Below are positions 1-6,728 of a stretch of DNA of 10,573 bases, in pieces. Position 1 is the stretch's first letter, and each line of letters begins with the position of its first letter. The notes under the pieces are model-generated. The model worked only from the letters and a program-made list of their open reading frames with translations. It was not told the DNA's origin and made no database searches. Made by a program: the position numbers and the translations under genes. Source of the DNA: Bacillota bacterium (GTDB lineage Bacteria; Bacillota; Clostridia; Christensenellales; CAG-138); the NCBI GenBank assembly GCA_023416175.1, contig JAEZIE010000225.1, positions 1-10,573 of the forward strand, given 5' to 3'.

Positions 1-41
1 TTCGCGGAAGGTCTTTTGTCTTGCACCGTCTTTGCGCCGGG

Positions 42-70
42 TTGACCGCATCCGGTTTTTAAGCTATGCT
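42..70 (+). promoter_or_regulatory. sigma-A-like promoter of the sigma-factor gene
   Basis: TTGACC (42-47) and TATGCT (65-70) are separated by exactly 17 bases, matching the housekeeping -35/-10 pattern at 5/6 and 4/6 positions. Transcription would start near 77. The -10 box overlaps the ATG at 66, so that ATG would not be in the message and translation most likely begins at 111. No ECF-type -35 (AAC motif) was noticed here, so autoregulation is not evident. Confidence 0.55.
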
Positions 71-110
71 ATCATGGAAGAATTATCCTAAATTCCTGCT
101 TGGGGACGCT

Positions 111-644
111 ATGACAGAGACCGAAAAGTCGATCGAACAATTTTATGAAGCGTTCGAACCAATGCAAGGCTTAGTTTACGGTTTGATTTTATCGCTTGTG
201 CGTAACCGCGAGGATGCGCTCGATATCCTGCAGGATACCATTGTGCTAGCCATCCGCCATTACGATCAGCTAAAAGACAAATCCATGCTCAAGCCGTGGA
301 TTTTACGTATCGCAAAAAATGAAAGTTACACCTATCTTAGAAAAAACAGCCGATCAAAAGAACTCCTGACCGAACCGATACTTCTCTCCCTGCTGCCCGT
401 CGCATCCAAAGAGAGCGTGGAGCAATCCATCCTGCGATCGGAAGAAACGGCGCGCTTGGTTTGCGCGCTCCAGGGTTTAAATGAGGTGGATCGGCTTATC
501 TTATATTTGAGATTTCATGAGGATATGAAGCTCACCGTGATCGCGCAGGCGACGGGCTTTACGTTGCCCAAAGTAAAATCCCGCCTGAGCCGGGCTTGTA
601 AAAAGCTCCGATTCGTGCTGGAAAAAGAACTGCCGCCGCCATAA
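111..644 (+). CDS. ECF-type RNA polymerase sigma factor (sigma-70 family)
   Basis: Sigma factor of the small two-domain extracytoplasmic-function type, 177 residues from the chosen start. Region sigma-2 spans about residues 8-80, with the typical acidic DALDILQDT helix (36-43) and the promoter-melting stretch WILRIAKNESYTYLRK (63-78). Region sigma-4 spans about 112-170, with a helix-turn-helix in LTVIAQATGF...KVKSRLSRA. The spacer between the two is short, and no region 1 or 3 is present, as in ECF sigmas. The frame is open from an ATG at 66, but that codon lies inside the predicted -10 box; the ATG at 111 is preceded by TGGGGA at a suitable distance and starts at the usual point before sigma-2. 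The next gene encodes a membrane protein that probably holds this sigma factor inactive. The regulon and signal are unknown. Confidence 0.9.
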   Translation: MTETEKSIEQFYEAFEPMQGLVYGLILSLVRNREDALDILQDTIVLAIRHYDQLKDKSMLKPWILRIAKNESYTYLRKNSRSKELLTEPILLSLLPVASKESVEQSILRSEETARLVCALQGLNEVDRLILYLRFHEDMKLTVIAQATGFTLPKVKSRLSRACKKLRFVLEKELPPP

Positions 645-704
645 GAAACGCGACCATTTTGTTATCTTTGCATCTTATTTATAAAGAGGTGTAAAACAGG
701 TACG

Positions 705-2018
705 ATGACGCAACGCGAGCTCGAAAAGCTTATAAAAACTCCTGAGGTCCTGCAGGAATTGGAACAGGGCCTGTTTGGCGACCCTCTGCTGTGGGCGTCG
801 CCTGAGGAGTTGAAAGCGGCAAAGAGCGCGGAGGAGCTTCTTGTTCAAAAGCGGCTCCACATCAAGGAACGGGTGACGCGTCGCGTGATGGAAACGGCGG
901 AAGAGTGGCAGGAGACTGCCCCGCGTCGCATGGGCAAACGCGCGCTGCAATGGAGCGTTGCAGCAGCCTGCGTGGCAATCCTGGCCTGTTATATTGCGCT
1001 TTATCCGCAACATAAATCGCTTGCGACTTCTTATGATGAAAAGGTAGCCCGCAAGGTGGAAGGGCGCGTCATTATCGATAGCGTGGAGACCCCGCCCAAC
1101 GTATTAAGAAGCGTCGAGAAGCATTATTCAGGCGTGGATGGGTACGAAATGTATTCGTACAACAGTATCAATGAATACATCGAAAAAACGGGCAGGGATC
1201 CCGTACTGCTGACCGGCGGGTATGAGAAGATCGTGTCAATCTACGATGAACTGGATCCCACCCGCGGCTATATTCTGATGATCGCGTACGAGCTGCCGGG
1301 GGATCGATACATCAGCACCACACAATCCTATCAAATCGGCGAAAAGCAGATCATACTTGCGGACAGCTTTGAACGGGAGGTTCTTGATGGCAGGACCATG
1401 AATTGCAGCGTTTCCGATGACAGCACCTCCACCTGGGGAACGGTGCGCCTTTCCAGTGACTGCATCTTTTATATTTCCGTGCCGTATGAGGAACAGTTTG
1501 ATCCCTATTTGAAAAAGCTTGCGTTTGCCTCCACATTGGATACCTCCTCCTTTGTTGTACCCCCAATCGAACCCACGCCCGAATCCGCGTCCACAGAGAG
1601 AGAGGGGGAGGCAGGTCCAAAAGATATTCCATATGAAACGTTTGAGGATTACAGCAGGGACACCGGGTATTGGCCGGTCGTCATAGACGAAAGCTACGCC
1701 AGGCCGGTATCGATTGAACTGCATACAGCCCGAGCCATAGGGGATTCGGTTTCAGCCATTTATGAGAAAGACGGACTTCAGATCGTTGCGTTTCAGCGGT
1801 ATGGTTTTATGGATGGGACGTCATATTTAATGGAGGATGAGACATACTTTACCACCAAGGTTCTTGGGAAATATACCTTCCATTGCTCGGTGGATTTAAT
1901 CGATGGCAGCGCAGCGGGCGTTGCGGTGGTGGACGGTACTGCGTTCTTCATCATAGCGGAAAAAGGGATCAACTTTAAAGAGATGCTTAAACATCTGTAT
2001 ATTATGGCCCCCGAGTAA
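705..2018 (+). CDS. putative membrane-anchored anti-sigma factor with two DUF4367-like outer domains
   Basis: Protein of 437 residues. Residues 1-82 are charged, mostly helical in character and probably cytosolic; one membrane helix lies at about 83-100; the rest should be outside the cell. The gene follows the ECF sigma gene by 60 bases on the same strand, the classic position for an anti-sigma factor, so residues 1-82 are inferred to bind the sigma factor. No HxxxCxxC zinc motif of the ZAS type is present. The outer part has two tandem units, about 150-275 and 309-432, joined by a Pro/Glu-rich linker (283-306). They align through an opening (Y/F)xxYxxxTG block and a shared NCSV/HCSV motif with Cys234 and Cys394. 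The fold resembles the DUF4367 family found in clostridial sigma-associated proteins; this is from memory of the family, not a search. The ribosome site is weak (AGG 4 nt before the ATG; a better AGAGGTG lies 14 nt away). An alternative is an ordinary surface sensor or lipoprotein-like protein without sigma binding. Confidence 0.68.
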   Translation: MTQRELEKLIKTPEVLQELEQGLFGDPLLWASPEELKAAKSAEELLVQKRLHIKERVTRRVMETAEEWQETAPRRMGKRALQWSVAAACVAILACYIALYPQHKSLATSYDEKVARKVEGRVIIDSVETPPNVLRSVEKHYSGVDGYEMYSYNSINEYIEKTGRDPVLLTGGYEKIVSIYDELDPTRGYILMIAYELPGDRYISTTQSYQIGEKQIILADSFEREVLDGRTMNCSVSDDSTSTWGTVRLSSDCIFYISVPYEEQFDPYLKKLAFASTLDTSSFVVPPIEPTPESASTEREGEAGPKDIPYETFEDYSRDTGYWPVVIDESYARPVSIELHTARAIGDSVSAIYEKDGLQIVAFQRYGFMDGTSYLMEDETYFTTKVLGKYTFHCSVDLIDGSAAGVAVVDGTAFFIIAEKGINFKEMLKHLYIMAPE

Positions 2019-2030
2019 TGATTGAAGTAT

Positions 2031-2064
2031 GAAAGGCCGCATTCGTTTTCGAATGCGGCCTTTT
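2031..2064. terminator. bidirectional intrinsic terminator between convergent units
   Basis: A perfect 14-bp stem (2032-2045 with 2050-2063) closes a 4-base TTTT loop. A short T run follows it on the + strand and a shorter one on the - strand. It sits 12 bases after the anti-sigma stop and 18 bases beyond the pyrE stop, so it can end both convergent transcripts. The U tails are short (3-4), so the long GC-rich stem must do most of the work. Confidence 0.85.
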
Positions 2065-2082
2065 CAAATGCCTTTATTTGGG

Positions 2083-2661
2083 TTATTTTCCGAGCAGCTC
2101 CCGGCTGCCGGGCTTTTCTAGCGGAAGCTTGCCTTCCCTGCAGATCGGGCAGGCTTCCGCCGCATAGGTCTTGATATCTAGCGCCAATGCCGCGTATACG
2201 GGCAGCTTGAACGCGCAGTCCTCCGCGCGTCTATCAACAATACATGCGGCGCCGATGACTTTTGCGCCCAAATCCTCGAGCACCTTTACGGTTTCCATGG
2301 TGGATTTACCGGTCGTTATGACGTCCTCCGCAATGAGGATATTATCGCCCGGGCCTACGGAAAAGCCGCGCCTCAGCTGCATTTCGCCATCCTTACGCTC
2401 GGTGAATATGCTTTCCACCCCCAGCTGCCGCGCAAGCTCATAGGAGACAATGACGCCGCCCATGGCCGGGCCGCATACCTTGGTGACGGGAAGGTTCTTT
2501 ACCTGCTCAGTAACGGCTTTCAAGACCGCTGCGGCTTGATCAGGGAAGCGCAGAAGCTTCGCGCACTGGCAGTATTGGCCGCTGTGGAGCCCTGAGGAAA
2601 GCAGGAAATGCCCCTCTAAGAGCGCTTCACATTCCTTCATGATGGTCAGGTTGTTTTTCAT
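2083..2661 (-). CDS. pyrE: orotate phosphoribosyltransferase
   Basis: Transfers the phosphoribosyl group from PRPP to orotate to give OMP, the fifth step of UMP synthesis, in the cytoplasm. The 192-residue protein has the PRPP-binding signature ILIAEDVITTGKS at 108-120. Before it come the CGPAMGGV loop (63-70) and the FTERKDG stretch (87-93) that carries catalytic-loop basic residues. A C-terminal CPICREGKLP tail (171-180) is, as I recall, typical of the short clostridial/archaeal-like PyrE subgroup. It is the last gene of the operon. The start is set by AGGAGG 5 nt upstream of the ATG; the pyrD stop codon TAG (2671-2673) contributes two bases of this ribosome site, and only 9 bases separate the two genes, so translation is probably coupled. 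Confidence 0.96.
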   Translation of the reverse strand: MKNNLTIMKECEALLEGHFLLSSGLHSGQYCQCAKLLRFPDQAAAVLKAVTEQVKNLPVTKVCGPAMGGVIVSYELARQLGVESIFTERKDGEMQLRRGFSVGPGDNILIAEDVITTGKSTMETVKVLEDLGAKVIGAACIVDRRAEDCAFKLPVYAALALDIKTYAAEACPICREGKLPLEKPGSRELLGK

Positions 2662-2670
2662 AATTTCCTC

Positions 2671-3579
2671 CTATATGATCCCGCGGATCTCGCTGATGTT
2701 CTCTATGCCCTGTTCCTTGCAGTAAGCTAGAAGCTCGTCAATCATTTGGAGCATGGCGGCAGGGTCCGCAAACGTCATGGAGCCGACCTCGACGGCAGTT
2801 GCCCCCGCCATTATAAAGCACAACGCATCGTTTGCGTTGGCGATGCCGCCCATGCCCACAACGGGAACGGATACGCGCTTTGCTACCTGGTGTACCATCC
2901 GAAGCGCGATGGGCAATATGGCCGGCCCCGAAAGCCCGGCATACACGTTCTGGAACACGGCCTGCTTTTTCTTCACATCAATCGCCATGCCTAAGAATGT
3001 ATTTACCAAGCTTAGCCCGCTAGCGCCCGCTTCCTCGCACGCGAGCGCCACCGCAACGATATCCGGCGCGTTGGGGGATAGCTTAACGAGCAGCGGATGC
3101 TTGGTGACCGCCTTGACTTTTTTTACGATATTTGCCGCGCAAGTTGGGTCCATACCGAACGCCATGCCGCCCGCCTTCACGTTGGGGCAGGAGATGTTGA
3201 GTTCGAGTATGTCGATATCCGCGTTATTCAGCAGCGCCGCACCCTCGATATAATCCTCCTCGCTATGCCCGCCGAGGTTTGCGAGCACCGCGCAGCCCAA
3301 TGTGCGCATATACGGCGCTTCCTCTTTTACAAAGCGGGCGACGCCGGGATTCTCAAGGCCGATGCTGTTGAGCAGGCCCGATGGTGTTTCCATCACGCGC
3401 TGGCCGGAGTTGCCCGCGCTGCCGTTTAACGTCAGCCCCTTGCCGCTGATACCGCCCAACCGGGAAACGTCGAACAGTGCCGCATATTCATGTCCGAAGC
3501 CGAACGTGCCGGAAGCGGCGATAACGGGGTTTTTCAGCTCCACGCCAAGGAGCGAAGTAACAAGAGGATTAGATTGCAT
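2671..3579 (-). CDS. pyrD: dihydroorotate dehydrogenase class 1B, catalytic subunit
   Basis: Oxidises dihydroorotate to orotate with FMN; in class 1B the electrons pass through PyrK to NAD+. The 302-residue length fits the family. The catalytic cysteine is Cys131 in NISCPN (128-133), which marks class 1 enzymes that use Cys rather than Ser. FMN-contacting segments are visible as ASGTFGFG (22-29), ISGKGLT (44-50), VKLSPN (165-170) and VVGMGGI (240-246). The frame runs open far upstream to 3804, but that part overlaps pyrK and looks like out-of-frame sequence; the ATG at 3579 follows AGGAGGT at 5 nt and starts the family's usual N-terminus. The gene overlaps the end of pyrK by 11 bases, consistent with coupled synthesis of the two subunits of one complex. 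Confidence 0.96.
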   Translation of the reverse strand: MQSNPLVTSLLGVELKNPVIAASGTFGFGHEYAALFDVSRLGGISGKGLTLNGSAGNSGQRVMETPSGLLNSIGLENPGVARFVKEEAPYMRTLGCAVLANLGGHSEEDYIEGAALLNNADIDILELNISCPNVKAGGMAFGMDPTCAANIVKKVKAVTKHPLLVKLSPNAPDIVAVALACEEAGASGLSLVNTFLGMAIDVKKKQAVFQNVYAGLSGPAILPIALRMVHQVAKRVSVPVVGMGGIANANDALCFIMAGATAVEVGSMTFADPAAMLQMIDELLAYCKEQGIENISEIRGII

Positions 3580-4285
3580 CGTACACCTCCTGATACGGGA
3601 ACACCGGCCCCTCTTTGCAGATGCGCTTTTGCCCCGTCGTTGTCTTGCAGGTGCATCCCAGGCACGCCCCGACGCCGCAGGCCATGTGCTTTTCCAGCGA
3701 AACATAGAGATTTGCGTCCGCCTCTCTTGCTGCCTGGGCCGCGGCGCGCAGCATGGGTGCGGGGCCGCAGGCATAGTAGGTGGCTCTTTTTTCGAAATCC
3801 ACATCCGCCGTCACATATCCGCCGAGGTTGACATGTGTGTGATCGGAACATGCGGCAAATTCCTCTTTGAGATAGGCTTCTTCCCGGAACCCGAGATATG
3901 TTTCAATGCGCCGGTTCGGGTCTCCCGCGCGAAGCGTCTTTAATAGGAAGTACAGCGGGGCTATGCCTATTCCGCCACCAATCAGTATCGCGTCCCCGGG
4001 AAGTATAGGAAAGCCGTTGCCACAGGGACCCTGCGCGGTAAGCGTCTGCCCAACGAGCATCCGCGAAAACAGTTCTGTCCCGCGCCCGGCTACCTGGTAT
4101 AAAAACGATACTTCTCCTGTGCTTTTGTCGGCGTCAAACAGGCTGATAGGCCTAGATAAAAACGGATCCAGCGTATCCGGCTGCCGCAGCATATAGAATT
4201 GGCCAGCCTTACCCATGGGTGCGCCGGATAGGCGCATGCGATATATGTTTTCCGCGATGCGTACGTTTTCTTCGATTACAACCAT
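3569..4285 (-). CDS. pyrK: dihydroorotate dehydrogenase electron-transfer subunit
   Basis: Iron-sulfur flavoprotein of 238 residues that links PyrD to NAD+ in the class 1B heterotetramer. The FAD-binding RPISLF motif lies at 45-50, the NAD-binding glycine-rich GGGIGIAP at 103-110, and ACGPAPML at 192-199 completes the ferredoxin-reductase-like fold. The C-terminal [2Fe-2S] ligands are visible as Cys203, Cys208, Cys211 and Cys223, all intact. It lies directly before pyrD and overlaps it by 11 bases; its own start overlaps the end of pyrF by 10 bases. The ribosome site is unusual: GGAGG is 10 nt from the ATG and forms half of a perfect 14-bp palindrome (4287-4300). Confidence 0.96.
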   Translation of the reverse strand: MVVIEENVRIAENIYRMRLSGAPMGKAGQFYMLRQPDTLDPFLSRPISLFDADKSTGEVSFLYQVAGRGTELFSRMLVGQTLTAQGPCGNGFPILPGDAILIGGGIGIAPLYFLLKTLRAGDPNRRIETYLGFREEAYLKEEFAACSDHTHVNLGGYVTADVDFEKRATYYACGPAPMLRAAAQAAREADANLYVSLEKHMACGVGACLGCTCKTTTGQKRICKEGPVFPYQEVYDAI

Positions 4286-5130
4286 TGGAGGATATCCTCC
4301 CGCATGGCGAGTACGGCGTTGTTGACATACACGTCAAAATCGCTCTCTTCGGTCTTGCCCTTGTGCGCCGTGATGAGTCCGCGGGAAGAATTGACCACCC
4401 CGCGTACTCCGTCCCGGAAAAAGCTTGCGATATCCTTGCCCGTGCCACCCTGTGCGCCATAACCGGGGATAAGCAGGAACGTGTGCGGCAGCAATTGCCG
4501 TATGGTTTCAAATTCCTCCGGGTAAGTAAGGCCGGTGACCGCGCCGATTGCCGAAAACCCGCTTTTGCCGATGAACGCCTTGCCCCACTCGCTGACTTTT
4601 TGCGCCATGCGCTGGTAAAGCGTTTTGAAGCCGCCGACGTCCAAATCCTGAAAATCCCCGCTCGACGGGTTCGAGGTCTTCACCAGTACAAACAGCCCCT
4701 TGCCTTTTTCAAGGTACGGGTAATAGGGGGATATTGCATCCTCGCCCATGTAGGCGTTTACGGTGATGATGTCAGTTTCAAAATCTCCGGCAAAGTGCCC
4801 TTGCGCGTACTGCGAAGCGGTGGAGGAAATGTCTCCGCGCTTGACGTCGGATATGACGACGCTGCCTTTTTGCCGGGCATACCGCACGGTATCCGAAAAC
4901 GCCCGCAAGCCGTCTAAGCCCAGCGCCTCATAGCAGGCGACCTGCACCTTGAAGCAGCCCGCATTCTCATAGGTTGCGTCTATGATTTTGCGGTTAAATT
5001 CGAATATCTTTTCCCCTTCGGAGCAATCCTGCCGTTTCAAATATTCCGGCAAAAAGGAAAGCTGCGTGTCCAATCCAACGCAAACCGGCCCCTTTTTTTG
5101 TACGTCATTATAAAGCCTGTCCATACTCAT
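4276..5130 (-). CDS. pyrF: orotidine 5'-phosphate decarboxylase (DxKRGD type)
   Basis: Decarboxylates OMP to UMP, the last step of the pathway. The 284-residue length and the catalytic stretch SDVKRGDISS (94-103, with Asp95, Lys97 and Asp100) place it in the longer OMP decarboxylase subfamily (DxKRGD type, TIGR02127-like) rather than the approximately 235-residue type of E. coli or Bacillus, which has DxKxxDI. Phosphate-binding segments are IPGYGAQGG (221-229) and NSSRG (247-251). The frame is open from an ATG at 5151, but the ATG at 5130 follows GGAGGGGG at about 9 nt and suits the family N-terminus; a second ATG at 5124 is too far from that site. The start lies 23 bases inside the end of pyrC and the stop lies inside the start of pyrK. 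Confidence 0.95.
   Translation of the reverse strand: MSMDRLYNDVQKKGPVCVGLDTQLSFLPEYLKRQDCSEGEKIFEFNRKIIDATYENAGCFKVQVACYEALGLDGLRAFSDTVRYARQKGSVVISDVKRGDISSTASQYAQGHFAGDFETDIITVNAYMGEDAISPYYPYLEKGKGLFVLVKTSNPSSGDFQDLDVGGFKTLYQRMAQKVSEWGKAFIGKSGFSAIGAVTGLTYPEEFETIRQLLPHTFLLIPGYGAQGGTGKDIASFFRDGVRGVVNSSRGLITAHKGKTEESDFDVYVNNAVLAMREDILQWL
4287..4300. repeat. 14-bp perfect palindrome covering the pyrK ribosome site
   Basis: The sequence GGAGGATATCCTCC is its own reverse complement. Its first half on the coding strand is the pyrK Shine-Dalgarno sequence, and it lies inside the last codons of pyrF. In RNA, the SD half could pair with the second half or with another copy of the message. Because it is also coding sequence, chance or codon constraint is possible. 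Confidence 0.5.
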
Positions 5131-6268
5131 AGCGCGTTTCCCCCTCCACAATGGTTTGTAGTACCCGCCCGCGCACCTTTCGCCCTTCGAACGGGGTATT
5201 GTGCGATTTTGAGATCATATCGTCTTTCTTTATTTCGTGTTCATCCACGGTGTTCAATATCACAATATCCGCCGGATACCCCGGCGCCAAGAGCCCAGCC
5301 TTTATCTTAAGTCTACGAGCTGGGGCATAGGACGTCAACTCCGCAAGTCGTGTAAGCGGAATACTGTGTTCATGGAAGACCGAAAGGAATATTCCGATGG
5401 CATACTCAATATTGGAAATGCCCGCCATGCCGTTCCTTTTATCTTCCGGTGTATGCGGGGCATGGTCGGTAGAAAGGCAGTCCACCGTTCCGTCCATGAT
5501 ACCCTCAATCAGCGCTTCTAAGTCGGCCTTTGTACGCAGGGGCGGATTCACCTTGTAATCGTCATCGTAGCCGAACAGGTGGTGCGGCGTGACCTCGCAG
5601 GTTAAAGGTAACCCCTCCGCTTTGGCCTTACGGACAAGTTCCGCCGTTTCCGCAAGGCTAATGTGCCCGATGTGCAAATTCCCACCCGTTTCACGTAGAA
5701 GCGCGATGTCACGCGCAACGATCTGCCGCTCCGGCTGGCAATGCGTGCTAATCAAGAACCCGTACCGTTTCGAGTCGAGCAATAGCTGTCGCATAAAATC
5801 ATCCGAGAATATCGTCTTGCCGTCGTTGGTCAGCATGCTTGTCACCTTCGCAAGCGCTGCGCGGTTAGTGGCAATACAGTCCTCCAGGTTTTCGCCTGCA
5901 GCCGCCGCCTGAATAAGCTTACACAGCTTCAACCGCCTTGCCTTCTCAAGATTTTGTTCCACCAGTTCGGGTGTGCTGATGACGGGGTCGGTGTTTGCCA
6001 TGGCGCACAGCAGGGCGTAGCCGCCCTTGAGTGCTGCACGCATGCCGGTTTCCATGTCTTCCTTTTGCGGGTAGCCGGGGTCCCGCAGGTGACAGTGCAG
6101 GTCGATAAACGCGGGCAATATCGCGTTTCCCCCTACGTCCACCGTCCTATCGCTAAATTGGTGGCTCGCTTCTCCGCAGTACCGGATGAGGCCGTTCTCT
6201 ACATATAGGTCGCCGAAACGGTCTCCCATCGCGTCAATTAGCCTTGCGTTATGGTAGCGGATGATCAA
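5108..6268 (-). CDS. pyrC: dihydroorotase (type I, short variant)
   Basis: Cyclises carbamoyl aspartate to dihydroorotate using zinc. The protein has 386 residues. Metal and substrate residues typical of the amidohydrolase family are visible: HCHLRDPG at 58-65 (His58, His60, Arg62), His176 in THCQPE, HIGHIS at 199-204, EVTPHH (225-230) and the catalytic STDHAPH (266-272, Asp268). An Asp-rich stretch IFSDD (153-157) lies where type I enzymes use Asp instead of a carboxylated lysine. Only 26 residues separate His176 from His202, so the loop usual in Bacillus-type enzymes is shortened, and the common HCED is replaced by HCQPE. The start is TTG at 6268: TAAGGAG lies 9 nt upstream and an in-frame TGA precedes it, so no upstream ATG is available. 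The AAGGAG site shares bases with the pyrI stop codon. Confidence 0.93.
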   Translation of the reverse strand: MIIRYHNARLIDAMGDRFGDLYVENGLIRYCGEASHQFSDRTVDVGGNAILPAFIDLHCHLRDPGYPQKEDMETGMRAALKGGYALLCAMANTDPVISTPELVEQNLEKARRLKLCKLIQAAAAGENLEDCIATNRAALAKVTSMLTNDGKTIFSDDFMRQLLLDSKRYGFLISTHCQPERQIVARDIALLRETGGNLHIGHISLAETAELVRKAKAEGLPLTCEVTPHHLFGYDDDYKVNPPLRTKADLEALIEGIMDGTVDCLSTDHAPHTPEDKRNGMAGISNIEYAIGIFLSVFHEHSIPLTRLAELTSYAPARRLKIKAGLLAPGYPADIVILNTVDEHEIKKDDMISKSHNTPFEGRKVRGRVLQTIVEGETRYEYGQAL

Positions 6269-6281
6269 GACTATTCACTCC

Positions 6282-6704
6282 TTACAAGCCAGCCCGCGCG
6301 TCGCAGTATTCACAGGCATATTCGTTCTTATCCGCGTCCACCAGATGGAACGACGCGTTTACAATGTGTTCCTGATTGGTGATGCAGCGGGGGTTCTTGC
6401 AGGTGAGGATGCCCGTCACCTGTTCCGGCGGCGAAAGCTTGATTTTATTGATCCGCACACCCTCTCGGATATAGGAGATGGTCACGTTGGGATCGATCAA
6501 CCCCAGTACGTCGAGGTTCAGCTCCAGATTGGTTTCTATTTTGATCAGGTCCTTGTGGCCCATTTTGGTGCTGTTCACATTGCGCATGAGCACCACTACG
6601 TCCTCGAGCTTGTCCAGACCTAGCTGCTGGAAAATCTTATATCCGTGTCCCGCCCGGATATGGTCAATGACGATGCCTTCCTTGAGTTTGGATACGTTGA
6701 TCAT
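6282..6704 (-). CDS. pyrI: aspartate carbamoyltransferase regulatory chain
   Basis: Regulatory subunit that binds nucleotides and assembles with PyrB into the allosteric ATCase holoenzyme. The 140-residue protein is a little shorter than E. coli PyrI (about 153). The N-terminal nucleotide-binding domain shows GIVIDHIRAGHGYKI (10-24) and the C-terminal domain has the four zinc ligands Cys102, Cys107, Cys131 and Cys134, all intact. It starts 24 bases after pyrB with AAAGGAGG 8 nt before the ATG, and its stop codon TAA is fused to the pyrC ribosome site. Its presence implies feedback control of ATCase by nucleotides; which effectors apply cannot be read from the sequence. Confidence 0.96.
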   Translation of the reverse strand: MINVSKLKEGIVIDHIRAGHGYKIFQQLGLDKLEDVVVLMRNVNSTKMGHKDLIKIETNLELNLDVLGLIDPNVTISYIREGVRINKIKLSPPEQVTGILTCKNPRCITNQEHIVNASFHLVDADKNEYACEYCDARAGL

Positions 6705-6728
6705 AGCGTCTCCCTCCTTTTTAAGCTC

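Noticed and set aside
42..60. Terminator of an upstream gene before the sigma factor
   Set aside because: ACCG/CGGT with a T5 tail gives only a 4-bp stem, too weak to call, and the same bases form a better promoter.
659..685. Separate promoter before the anti-sigma gene (TTGTTA and TATAAA)
   Set aside because: The spacer is 15 bases and the -35 is poor; the 60-base gap and the role fit suggest co-transcription with the sigma gene.
3580..3804. N-terminal extension of pyrD to an ATG at 3804
   Set aside because: It overlaps pyrK in another frame, is Arg/Pro/Cys-rich as expected of out-of-frame sequence, and the ATG at 3579 has a strong ribosome site and the family N-terminus.
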